From positions 16,039 through 80,038 of the forward strand of contig DASWII010000039.1 of the NCBI GenBank assembly GCA_036397755.1: a stretch of DNA of 64,000 nucleotides, written 5' to 3'. Made by a program: the position numbers and the translations under genes. This DNA comes from CAMYLY01 sp036397755. GTDB lineage: Bacteria; Gemmatimonadota; Gemmatimonadetes; Gemmatimonadales; GWC2-71-9. Shown piece by piece: positions 31,757-39,953 of the stretch. Positions within the stretch are counted from its first letter, which is position 1; every line of letters begins with the position of its first letter. The notes beneath the pieces were generated by a model. That model searched no databases, was not told the origin of the DNA, and saw only the letters and a list, made by a program, of their open reading frames with translations.

Positions 31757-33123
31757 GACGCATAGCCCGCCTCCCGGATCTCCTCCATTTTCTCGTCGGG
31801 GGTCGCGGTCTGCACGAACAGGTCCTGCTCGAGATCGAGATCGATCGCGAGCGGCAATCCGTATTGCAGCCAATCGAGGTCCGCTTGGCCCGACGCGTTG
31901 TCGAAGAAGAAGAGCGCGAAGCGCTTACGAAACTCGCTCTTCGGCACGACCCGCTCGACGCGGTTGCCATCTTCGTCCTCGACCACCACGGACTTCGTCG
32001 CCGCCCCCAGATCCTTGCCGCCAAATCCCAACCAGAGGATCAGGGCGGCCGCCGCGACGTTGACCGGCACCACGATCCTCCCCGCGCTCGGTCGATAGCG
32101 CACGGCGAGCACCGCGGGGAGAAGCGAGAGCAGCGCGATCAACCCAAACATCGGAAGGTAGGGCGACCACACTAAGCGACCCACGAGCACTTCCAGCACG
32201 AAGAACGCGCCGATCGCTACGGTGCCGTAGATGCCGGCAACGTGCGGCAGTTTGCGCGCCATTGCGACGGACAGGAAGGCCGACGTACTCGTCGGCCGAC
32301 CCTGCAGTGCCCGCTCGAAGTCCATCGCCGTTGTAAACCGATCGGCGGGGATCTTGGCCATCGCCCGCCGCACCGCAGCGTCGACGTGGGGCGGCACGCT
32401 CGGGCGAATGGTCGACACGGCCGGCACCGGAGCCGTCACATGCTGCTGCACGATGCTCTGTACGTTGCGGCCCGTGAACGGCGGCTGACCTGCCAGCATC
32501 TCGAACACCATGCAGCCGAGCGCGTAGATGTCGCCGCGCGCATCGACATCCTGACCAAGCGCCTGCTCCGGGCTCATGTACGTGGGCGTGCCGACAGCCA
32601 TCCCGGTTCCAGTCAATCGCTCGCCGCTGGCCGCGCTGACCGCCTTCGCAATGCCGAAGTCCGCGATGACCGCGTGCCCGCCGTGGAGCATGATGTTGTC
32701 CGGCTTGATGTCGCGGTGCACCACCCCGATGCTGTGTGCGTAGGCAAGCGCCTCGGCTACCTCGCGTCCGATCCGCACGGCATCGTCGATCGGCAGCTGC
32801 TGCTCGCGCTCGATGCGGTCGCTCAGTGACTCACCCTCGACCAGGGGCATGACGTAGTACAGCAGCCCGGCGGCCGCGCCGGAGTCATGCACGGGCAGGA
32901 TGTGCGGATGACTCAATCCCGCGGCAGTCTCGATCTCCTGGAGGAACCGATCCGTGCCCAGGTTCTGCGACAGCTCGGGTCGCAGCACCTTGATCGCGAC
33001 CTTGCGGTGATGTTTGACATCCCTTGCAAGGAGAACCAGCGCCATTCCGCCTTCGCCCAGCACGCGCTCGACCTCGTACCGGCCGGCGAGGCCCTTTCGC
33101 AGTCTCTCAAGGACATCGGACAT
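31687..33123 (-). CDS. Ser/Thr protein kinase, N-terminal half of a split kinase-TPR gene
   Basis: 478 residues as encoded. The kinase domain (about 15-275) has VLGEGGMALVLLARD (P-loop), Lys45 in VAIKVLRPE, GVVHRDIKPDNIMLHGG (catalytic Asp138), ADFGIAKAV and GTPTYMSPEQALGQD. Hydrophobic helices follow (YGTVAIGAFFVLEVLVGRLV, PMFGLIALLSLLPAVLAVRY, VNVAAAALILWLGF). Then comes a TolB-like segment FALFFFDNASGQADLDWLQY that normally continues into the TPR half. After EAGYASG the frame is lost, giving ARTCRSPCSEASPKTYITRTS. The five-G run at 31752-31756 is the break point. The kinase domain itself is complete, and the start matches related kinases. Confidence 0.93.
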   Translation of the reverse strand: MSDVLERLRKGLAGRYEVERVLGEGGMALVLLARDVKHHRKVAIKVLRPELSQNLGTDRFLQEIETAAGLSHPHILPVHDSGAAAGLLYYVMPLVEGESLSDRIEREQQLPIDDAVRIGREVAEALAYAHSIGVVHRDIKPDNIMLHGGHAVIADFGIAKAVSAASGERLTGTGMAVGTPTYMSPEQALGQDVDARGDIYALGCMVFEMLAGQPPFTGRNVQSIVQQHVTAPVPAVSTIRPSVPPHVDAAVRRAMAKIPADRFTTAMDFERALQGRPTSTSAFLSVAMARKLPHVAGIYGTVAIGAFFVLEVLVGRLVWSPYLPMFGLIALLSLLPAVLAVRYRPSAGRIVVPVNVAAAALILWLGFGGKDLGAATKSVVVEDEDGNRVERVVPKSEFRKRFALFFFDNASGQADLDWLQYGLPLAIDLDLEQDLFVQTATPDEKMEEIREAGYASGARTCRSPCSEASPKTYITRTS

Positions 33124-33220
33124 CGCTCAACTCACTGTGGTGCACCAGGTGAAGATGCCGGCGAACCCATGCTTAGGGAAGGAGAAAGCGTGTAGCCGTG
33201 CGCGGACCGAGACAGCGAAG

Positions 33221-34138
33221 CTACAGAACCCGCACCGCCGCTTCGCTCGACATGGCCACGTTCCGCTCCAGCATGGCCCATCGTTCATCAACGTCCCGCT
33301 GGATGCGCGCGATCTGCTCATCGGTCAAATGACGGAACCGTCCCTGCATCCGGACGTACGGCGCGACGGGCTCGCCCGCATGATCCGCGGTGAAACGCCA
33401 CGACGTCCCGTGCTCGACCTCGAGGAGTGGGAACACGCGAGCGTGCACGGCCATGCGCGACAAGGCGATCGACTCCTCGTCTGGCGTTTTCCACCCTGGA
33501 GGACAGGGGGACAGGATGTGCAGGAAGCGCGTTCCGCGAATCGCTTTGGCCTTGCGCACTTTCTCGATCAGGTCCGCGGGATAGGCCACGGTCGCGGTCG
33601 CGGCATAAGGAATTCGATGCGCCGCCAGAATCGCGATGATGTCTTTCTTGGCGTTCGCCTCGGGATGGCCCGCCGGCGTGGTGGTGGTCCAGGCGCCCCA
33701 CGGGGTGGCCGACGAGCGCTGGATGCCGGTGTTCATGTACGCTTCGTTGTCGTAGCAGCAGTAGAGGAAGTTCTCGTTGCGCTCGGCGGCCCCGGAGAGC
33801 GCCTGTAGTCCAATGTCGAACGTGCCGCCGTCGCCCGCCCACACCAGCACCGTCGTGTCCGGACGGCCCCGCAGGTCGAGCGCCGCTCGGATCCCCGAAG
33901 CCACGGCAGCACCCGTCTCGAACGCCGTGTGGTACAACGGGACCTTGATGGACGACTGCGGCCAGGGCCCCGCGATGATGCTCCAGCAGCATGCCGGTAG
34001 CACCACGACCGTGTCGGTGCCGAGCGCCTTGAGCACGAGGTTCATGGCCAGCGCGCCGGCGCACCCGGGACACGCGAGGTGACCGGACGTGAGGAACTGC
34101 TCGGTTGGTACGCGACTCTTCAGTTCCAACTGCGTCAT
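33221..34138 (-). CDS. porB: 2-oxoacid:ferredoxin oxidoreductase beta subunit
   Basis: 305 residues carrying the thiamine-pyrophosphate domain. SGHLACPGCAGALAMNLVLK supplies two Cys for a 4Fe-4S cluster, and VWAGDGGTFDIGLQALSGAA the GDG TPP motif. CCYDNEAYMNTGIQRSSATP is typical of pyruvate-type enzymes, and LHILSPCPPGWKT the C-terminal Cys motif. It forms a complex with the alpha (34135) and gamma (37036) subunits, interconverting a 2-oxoacid with acyl-CoA, CO2 and reduced ferredoxin. It is last in the operon and overlaps the alpha gene by four bases. Confidence 0.95.
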   Translation of the reverse strand: MTQLELKSRVPTEQFLTSGHLACPGCAGALAMNLVLKALGTDTVVVLPACCWSIIAGPWPQSSIKVPLYHTAFETGAAVASGIRAALDLRGRPDTTVLVWAGDGGTFDIGLQALSGAAERNENFLYCCYDNEAYMNTGIQRSSATPWGAWTTTTPAGHPEANAKKDIIAILAAHRIPYAATATVAYPADLIEKVRKAKAIRGTRFLHILSPCPPGWKTPDEESIALSRMAVHARVFPLLEVEHGTSWRFTADHAGEPVAPYVRMQGRFRHLTDEQIARIQRDVDERWAMLERNVAMSSEAAVRVL

Positions 34139-35295
34139 GGCCTAACTCCTACCCACAGATCCTCGCGCTCCGGCGGCACCGCCGACCGGGCCCGCGCGAT
34201 GACGTCCTCGATCACTTGGGGCGTGACGTCCCGCCCGCCGAGACCCACGATGAACCCGTAGATCGACGGCCGGTCGTCGGGTGGGACGTCGTAGAGCGCC
34301 GCGCGGATCTCCTCGGCAAAGATGCCCGAGTGGCCGGGCGAAATGTTACGATCGAGCACCGCGACCCGTGGGACACCGCGGAGTGTCGCGCGCAGCAACG
34401 CCGTCGGGAACGGCCGGAACATCTTCACCTTTACCAGTCCGACCGCCTCGCCCCGGTCGCGACACACATCCACGACGTGCCGCGCTGTGGACGTGATCGT
34501 TCCCGAGGTGACCAAGAGCAGCTCGGCGTCGTCGGCACGATACGTCGAGACGGCACCATAGCGTCGCCCGAACCGTTCTTCCCATTCCCGGTCGATCGCC
34601 TCGAACGTGGCGTGCGTCTGTTCCATCGCTCCCTGCTGGAGCCACCGCATCTCCATGTACGCACCCGGGCGCACCAGCGCACCGAACGCATGCGGATCGT
34701 CAGGATCCAGCTTGATCGGCGCTTCCCGTTTCGGCAAGAACGCGTCCACCGCTTCCTGCGCCGGGATATCCACGGGTTCCGAGGTGTGCGAGAGGTAGAA
34801 CGCATCGAGGACGATCATCACCGGCAAATCGACCGTCTCCGCCAGTTTGAACGCCTGGATCGTCGTGTCCAACACCTCTTGGTTCGTCTCGCAGTACAGC
34901 TGAATCCACCCGGTGTCGCGTTGCGACAACGTGTCGTTCTGGTCGGTCCAGATATTCCAGCCCGGACCCATGGCTCGATTGATGTCCGCCATCACCACCG
35001 GATGCCGGCCGCCGGCCGCCCAATGCAGCAGCTCGTGCATCAGGGCGAGCCCCTGCGACGACGTCGCGGTGAACGACCGCGCGCCGCACGCGGCGGCACC
35101 GATGCACGCGGCCATCGCGGAGTGCTCCGATTCCACTTTGATGAATCGCGCCGCCAGTTCACCGCTCGCACAGAGCTCGGAGAGGCGTTCCACGATCTGC
35201 GTCTGGGGCGTGATGGGATATGCCGAGATGACCTCGACCCGGGCCAGCATCACGCCCCGTGAGACCGCGTGGTTCCCCATCATGACTTTTCTCAT
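34135..35295 (-). CDS. porA: 2-oxoacid:ferredoxin oxidoreductase alpha subunit
   Basis: 386 residues. ARVEVISAYPITPQTQIVER is the alpha-subunit signature. ESEHSAMAACIGAAACGARS and TSSQGLALMHELLHWAAGGR, with DINRAMGPGWNIWTDQNDTL, fit pyruvate/2-oxoisovalerate-type enzymes. The C-terminal PRVAVLDRNISPGHSGIFAE is domain II. ATG 35295 is chosen because the preceding in-frame codons show no family character, and it overlaps the FAD/ferredoxin gene by four bases. Confidence 0.95.
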   Translation of the reverse strand: MRKVMMGNHAVSRGVMLARVEVISAYPITPQTQIVERLSELCASGELAARFIKVESEHSAMAACIGAAACGARSFTATSSQGLALMHELLHWAAGGRHPVVMADINRAMGPGWNIWTDQNDTLSQRDTGWIQLYCETNQEVLDTTIQAFKLAETVDLPVMIVLDAFYLSHTSEPVDIPAQEAVDAFLPKREAPIKLDPDDPHAFGALVRPGAYMEMRWLQQGAMEQTHATFEAIDREWEERFGRRYGAVSTYRADDAELLLVTSGTITSTARHVVDVCRDRGEAVGLVKVKMFRPFPTALLRATLRGVPRVAVLDRNISPGHSGIFAEEIRAALYDVPPDDRPSIYGFIVGLGGRDVTPQVIEDVIARARSAVPPEREDLWVGVRP

Positions 35296-37043
35296 ATGCC
35301 TTCCTTCGTCATGATGATCGCGCCTCGGGGACACTCGACCGCACACACGCCGCACCCCTTGCAGTAATCGAGATCGATGGCAAACCGCCCGTCCGGACGC
35401 CGCGTGATCGCGACGTCGGGACAGAAGATGAGACACAACTCGCACTCGTTGCACACGGCGCAGTTGAAGCAGCGACCGGCCTCCTCGAGCGCTTCCACCG
35501 ACCCGAGACCCTGATTGACCTCGCCGAACCGCTCCAGGACCTCGCTGTTGCCAACGAAGCGGTCCGCGTGACGCCGTTCGTGGCTGAAGTGGTTGAAGTT
35601 GATCTCCGCCGGCTGCACCACGTCGTTCGTCGGCGCTTCCCGACGCACGGGATCGTCCCGGCGCCACCGGGCCACGCTCACGTTGCCCGACGCACCGAAG
35701 CGGAGGGCGGCGAGATCGTCCGGGACCTCCTCACCACGGCGACGGCGGAGATACCGATCGATGCCGATGGCCGCCCGCTTCCCGGAGCCGAGCGCGTCGG
35801 CCACTGTGCGAGGTTCGTTGGCGGCGTCCCCACCGGCAAAGACGGCGGGACCGCTCGCCTGCCCCAATCCGTCGATCGTGATGCCGCCGACCGTTCGGAC
35901 GATCTCCGGCTGCACGAAATCGAGCGCGGGGGACTCGCCGATGGCCGTGAGCACTGTGTCCGCCACGACGAAAAACGGCGCTTCATCCGAGGGCAGCGGT
36001 CGTCGGCGCCCGCTCTCGTCGGGCGGGCCCAGCTCCATCCGCATGCACTCGAGCCCCGCGAGATGACCATGGACGGTGCGGGCGCCCACGGGGGCCGCGA
36101 GAAATTCGAACTGCACCCCTTCCCGCTCCGCCTCATCGACCTCTTGGGCGACGGCCGGCATCTCCGCCCGGCTTCGGCGATACAGCACGAGCACCTGGGC
36201 CCCGAGGCGCAGCGCCGTGCGGGCACAGTCCATCGCCGTGTTCCCCCCGCCCACCACTACGACACGGCTCCCCACCTGAGGTCGCCGTCCTTCGTTGACC
36301 TCCTTCAGGAACTCCAGGCCGGACACGACGCCGGGCGCCGTCTCGTTCTCCATCCCTGCCGAGCGCGCTCGGTGTGCACCGGAGGCGATGAACACGGCAT
36401 CAGCCCTGAGGTCCTCCCACGAGACGTTGAGCCCGACGGCGGTACCGCAGCGAATCGCGACCCCGCGGGCCTCGATGTGGGCGATCTGCCGGTCCAGCAC
36501 CCGGCGCGGCAGCCGATACTCGGGAATCCCCAAGCGGAGCATGCCGCCGGGTTCGAGCGCCTCTTCGTACACCGTGACGGCATAGCCCATCCGCGTCAGG
36601 TGATAGGCGCATGACAGCCCGGCCGGTCCCGAGCCGACGACCGCGATCGTCTCCGCGTGCGTTCGTGGCTCGCGCGCGGGAGGCGGCCCATCGAGCGCCA
36701 TGTCGCCCAGCACGCGTTCCACCGCGTGCACCGAGACCGCGTCGTCGAAGTGCGCGCGATTACAGGCGGTCTCGCACGGGTGGTGGCAGACGCGCCCCGT
36801 CACCGACGGCATGGGATTCTCGCGCAAGAGCAGATCGCGGGCCTCCCGCACCCGGCCCAGCTGTAGCAGCTGCATGTACCCTTCGACGTCGATCCCGACG
36901 GGACACGCCGCGTTGCAGGGCGCCACCCGATCGTGGTACGCGGGGCGGATGTACTTCCACGATCCCGTCTTGTTCTCAAGGGTGGTCGTGCTACTGACCG
37001 CAATCGGCGGGATCCCGCGCGGCTGTTCGCAACGATCAGACAT
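35292..37043 (-). CDS. GltD-like NAD(P)H/FAD oxidoreductase fused to a C-terminal 2x4Fe-4S ferredoxin
   Basis: 583 residues. The N-terminal Cys-rich part (APCNAACPVGIDVEGYMQLL, TGRVCHHPCETACNRAHFDD) resembles the dihydropyrimidine-dehydrogenase/GltD small subunit. The FAD motif is TIAVVGSGPAGLSCAYHLTR, and the NAD(P) motif VVVVGGGNTAMDCARTALRL. The C-terminus carries FNCAVCNECELCLIFCPDVA and YCKGCGVCAVECPRGAIIMT, giving two 4Fe-4S clusters. It sits between gamma and alpha subunit genes, overlapping both. It probably replaces the separate delta subunit and passes electrons from NAD(P)H to ferredoxin or the reverse. ATG 37043 is preferred; ATG 37064 is possible. Confidence 0.93.
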   Translation of the reverse strand: MSDRCEQPRGIPPIAVSSTTTLENKTGSWKYIRPAYHDRVAPCNAACPVGIDVEGYMQLLQLGRVREARDLLLRENPMPSVTGRVCHHPCETACNRAHFDDAVSVHAVERVLGDMALDGPPPAREPRTHAETIAVVGSGPAGLSCAYHLTRMGYAVTVYEEALEPGGMLRLGIPEYRLPRRVLDRQIAHIEARGVAIRCGTAVGLNVSWEDLRADAVFIASGAHRARSAGMENETAPGVVSGLEFLKEVNEGRRPQVGSRVVVVGGGNTAMDCARTALRLGAQVLVLYRRSRAEMPAVAQEVDEAEREGVQFEFLAAPVGARTVHGHLAGLECMRMELGPPDESGRRRPLPSDEAPFFVVADTVLTAIGESPALDFVQPEIVRTVGGITIDGLGQASGPAVFAGGDAANEPRTVADALGSGKRAAIGIDRYLRRRRGEEVPDDLAALRFGASGNVSVARWRRDDPVRREAPTNDVVQPAEINFNHFSHERRHADRFVGNSEVLERFGEVNQGLGSVEALEEAGRCFNCAVCNECELCLIFCPDVAITRRPDGRFAIDLDYCKGCGVCAVECPRGAIIMTKEGI

Positions 37044-37614
37044 GGCGGGCCTCCGCGACGTCAAGCACCTGCACCGCGTCCGACGCCTGGCGGGCCGCCG
37101 CGATATTTGCCTCCACCTTGAACGGCACTTCCTCGCGGATCGCGTCGCACACCGCCTCGAGACCGAGCAGCCCGCTCATCGCGGCGAACGCGCCGGCCAT
37201 GGCGGTGTTCACGATGGGCTGGGTCTTGGACCCCAGGCCGTGCTCGGCGGCGATCCCCGCCGCGTCGATCGTTGCCACGCGGAAGCGATCCGCAAGATCG
37301 GCATAGGCAGCGGGGCCGTGGGGCGAGTTGATCAGGATCGAGCCCCCGGGAATAAGCCCGGCCGTGACATCCACCGCGGCGACCAAGGTCGGGTCCAGCA
37401 CGATGAGATCCCGGGGCGCCGTGATCTCGCACCGCAGGAGAATCGGCGCGTCGTCCACCCTGAGGAACGCCGTCACCGGCGCCCCGCGACGCTCCACACC
37501 GAAGGCGGGAAAGGACTGGACCCAGTGCCCTTCGCGGAAGAACGCCACGGCCAGGAGTTTGGACGCGATCACCGCCCCTTGCCCACCTCGCCCATGAATC
37601 CGGAGTTCGCGCAT
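37036..37614 (-). CDS. porG: 2-oxoacid:ferredoxin oxidoreductase gamma subunit
   Basis: 192 residues. MRELRIHGRGGQGAVIASKL is the gamma-subunit signature, followed by SFPAFGVERRGAPVTAFLRV and DLIVLDPTLVAAVDVTAGLI, all typical. GGGAGGATC lies just upstream of ATG 37614. It is first in the porG-FAD/ferredoxin-porA-porB operon and overlaps the next gene by eight bases. Confidence 0.95.
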   Translation of the reverse strand: MRELRIHGRGGQGAVIASKLLAVAFFREGHWVQSFPAFGVERRGAPVTAFLRVDDAPILLRCEITAPRDLIVLDPTLVAAVDVTAGLIPGGSILINSPHGPAAYADLADRFRVATIDAAGIAAEHGLGSKTQPIVNTAMAGAFAAMSGLLGLEAVCDAIREEVPFKVEANIAAARQASDAVQVLDVAEARHV

Positions 37615-37730
37615 CGCTGATCCTCCCGCGTTACGCTACTCCCAGCCCTCTAAAGAAGTATTGGGTCAGATGTAAAGAAGCGCTCACGCACTCGGCGGCA
37701 GGTTGGAACCGCAGCAGCCTGGAGGTGGCC

Positions 37731-37913
37731 GTGTCGGACCCAAAGCAGCTCGCTGAGCATGAAGCACCAGTCGTGGCCGTGAAGGCGGGAACCGGTGTGC
37801 CCTGCGCGGAGGCCCAGGCGGATGGCGCGCCGTGCCAGGAACTCAGGCCGGACTGTGAAGACTGCGAGCGGGTGCGGCGCACCGCCCCAAGACGAGGTGG
37901 GCGCGAGTCGTGA
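37731..37913 (+). CDS. Small cysteine-rich protein, possibly metal-binding
   Basis: 60 residues from GTG 37731, with an ideal GGAGG five bases upstream. The only recognisable feature is GVPCAEAQADGAPCQELRPD followed by CEDCERV, giving four Cys in a C-x9-C-x6-C-x2-C arrangement that could hold one zinc or an iron-sulphur centre. An upstream GTG 37725 is possible. It is flanked by divergent genes and has no obvious partner. The rest of 37615-37943 shows no other feature. Confidence 0.5.
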   Translation: MSDPKQLAEHEAPVVAVKAGTGVPCAEAQADGAPCQELRPDCEDCERVRRTAPRRGGRES

Positions 37914-37943
37914 CTCCCGAGCGTCGACCCTTGGGTCTCGAGT

Positions 37944-39851
37944 CTATCCCCCGCCCACGCCGATAACACGAATTGGTTGGGTCGTGACGAGCGACCCATC
38001 CCCCCGGCGTACCTCCAGGGCATACGACCCCCGCTGGTTCAGCAGAACGCCATAGTCATACGTTTCCCCGATACTCACCAGCTGTCGCGCCCATACGGGC
38101 GACCGCTGGTACCCGGGGAGATCGTACCCGTCCTTGGCGATCGGCAGCCAACGCATGGGCGCGCCGTCACGCACCAGCCAGAACTGGAGATTGGGTCCGC
38201 CGAGTGTGATGTTCATGAGCCGGAAGCGATACTCGGCCCCCTGGTCGAGTTCCACCGTGTCGGGCTCCACCATCCCGTTCAGCATCACGCCGTCATCCGG
38301 AGTCGGGCCGACCATGAACACGAGATCGCGCTCGGACTTCCGCACCTCACCGGAGTCGAGCACGAGCAGGGCGCCGTAGAGACCCAGCCGCTGCTGGTAT
38401 ATGTCGTTGACGTGCGTGTGGTACATGAAACTGCCGGCGCGCGGGGGCGTGACGCGCATCTCGAATGAATCACCCGGCATGATCGGCGGCGTTGGCATCC
38501 GGCTGAAGCCACCGACGCCCGTCACGCCGTCGAAGTAACTCTCGATCTCGAGGCCGTGCCAATGCACCTGTGTCGGGGCCGGTGATCGATTGACGACCCA
38601 CACGCTCGTGGGCTCCCCGCGCCACAGCACGAGCGTGGACCCAGGCAGGCGAAGGGAGTCGCGCGCGGGCTCGCGGTCACCGTCCTGCAGCACGTACGCG
38701 TATCGGCGCGCACTGTCGCCCGGCATCGAGTCCGACTGCACCAGCAGCCGCAGGTATCGGCGGGCCGCCGCAGGCTCCCACCCCTTCGGTTCCCGGACGT
38801 GCATGGCGAGCACGAGACCACCCATGCCCTCCACCACATGGTTCGACGGATCGTGATGCGGATCGCCGAACATGACCTGCTCGATGCGTTCGGGCAGCGG
38901 CGCGATCTCGTCGCCCACCCCAGGATTCGCAACCACATGGTAGTTCAGGTGGCAATGGAAAATCCAACCGCCGGGTCGATCGGGCGACCAGACCATCGCC
39001 ATGGTGCTCCCCGGATCCATCCGCTCGGTTACGGCCATGCGCCGCGCCGCCGGCCAGTACAGCGTGTCCTGCGCCAGATCGCCTCGTGAGTCGATCCGGT
39101 AGTAGAAGCCGTGGAGGTGCATCGGGTGCACGTCGGCGCTCGCATTGATGAGCCGCCACCGAATGGAGTCGCCCATTTCGTAGGTGAACCGCTCGGTCAA
39201 CGGCCACGGTCTGCCGTTGATCGTGAGAAACTCGCTCCAGAACTCAGGGGTTCCGTCAGGCTCGCGCTCCTGAACCCACCGACTGATCAGCAGCACCCGA
39301 TCATGCTCACGCTCAGCGGGATCCGCGGGGTCGATAATGAGGGCGCCGTTCAGCTGGCTGTCCTCATACACCCGCTCGTCGAACGGAACGCCGGTCGTCG
39401 TGCCCCAGTAGTAATACGTGCCCGCGACATCGGCCACGAACCGAATCTCCCGCGTCGTCCCGGGGGGCACCACCGCCGAGTCCAGAGCGGCCACGCGGCG
39501 CGCCGACCAGCCATGCACCACGAGGGTCGAGTCCAGGGGGTTGGTGATGCTTACGAGGATCGTCGTCCCTTCAGGCACCCGCATCAGGGGACCGGGGTTC
39601 TGGAGAGTCCTCCCGACCTCACCGAACGCCAACACGTGCCCGGCGGGATGATCCGGACCGCGCGGGTGCCACCTCCCGCGCCGAACCTCCAACGCCACCC
39701 GGAGCTCTCCGTCGATCCACGTTCCAGCCTCCGCGCGATTGTCGTTCCACACGATCCCGGGGAGATCCTCGAGGGTGGAGCGGTGAAGGTGCGGATAGCC
39801 AAGACCGAGAAGCGGAACCAGGACGAGGGTCGAGAGGACCGCGCGATACAT
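37944..39851 (-). CDS. Multicopper oxidase with permuted copper motifs
   Basis: 635 residues with a hydrophobic leader. Copper motifs are in an order unlike laccases or CueO. VHPMHLHGFYYR (His242, 245, 247) and WIFHCHLNYHV (His299, 301, 305) come first, and VHWHGLEIES (His430, 432) and FMYHTHVNDI (His478, 480) come later. Normally the HWHG and HxH pairs are N-terminal and the HPxHLHG/HCH pairs C-terminal. A degenerate cupredoxin-like domain (VVHGWSARR, YYYWGTTTG) precedes them. Together these suggest two tandem two-domain units. It oxidises a metal or organic substrate in the periplasm. ATG 39851 gives the leader. Confidence 0.9.
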   Translation of the reverse strand: MYRAVLSTLVLVPLLGLGYPHLHRSTLEDLPGIVWNDNRAEAGTWIDGELRVALEVRRGRWHPRGPDHPAGHVLAFGEVGRTLQNPGPLMRVPEGTTILVSITNPLDSTLVVHGWSARRVAALDSAVVPPGTTREIRFVADVAGTYYYWGTTTGVPFDERVYEDSQLNGALIIDPADPAEREHDRVLLISRWVQEREPDGTPEFWSEFLTINGRPWPLTERFTYEMGDSIRWRLINASADVHPMHLHGFYYRIDSRGDLAQDTLYWPAARRMAVTERMDPGSTMAMVWSPDRPGGWIFHCHLNYHVVANPGVGDEIAPLPERIEQVMFGDPHHDPSNHVVEGMGGLVLAMHVREPKGWEPAAARRYLRLLVQSDSMPGDSARRYAYVLQDGDREPARDSLRLPGSTLVLWRGEPTSVWVVNRSPAPTQVHWHGLEIESYFDGVTGVGGFSRMPTPPIMPGDSFEMRVTPPRAGSFMYHTHVNDIYQQRLGLYGALLVLDSGEVRKSERDLVFMVGPTPDDGVMLNGMVEPDTVELDQGAEYRFRLMNITLGGPNLQFWLVRDGAPMRWLPIAKDGYDLPGYQRSPVWARQLVSIGETYDYGVLLNQRGSYALEVRRGDGSLVTTQPIRVIGVGGG

Positions 39852-39953
39852 CGCTGGGACTCCGTGCGGGAGGGGGAGGCATGCGAAATGACCGAACAAG
39901 GCTATCCGGTATCAGTCGCTCCCGCTACTGGGCAGTTGGTCTTCGTGCTGGAG

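Noticed and set aside
34105..35262. Plus-strand frame of about 385 codons opposite porA.
   Set aside because: No domain, compositionally a shadow of porA.
37631..38023. A 130-codon minus-strand frame upstream of the porG region.
   Set aside because: Overlaps the multicopper oxidase end, lacks domains and is Ser/Arg-rich; the plus-strand Cys-rich ORF with its ribosome site is the better explanation.
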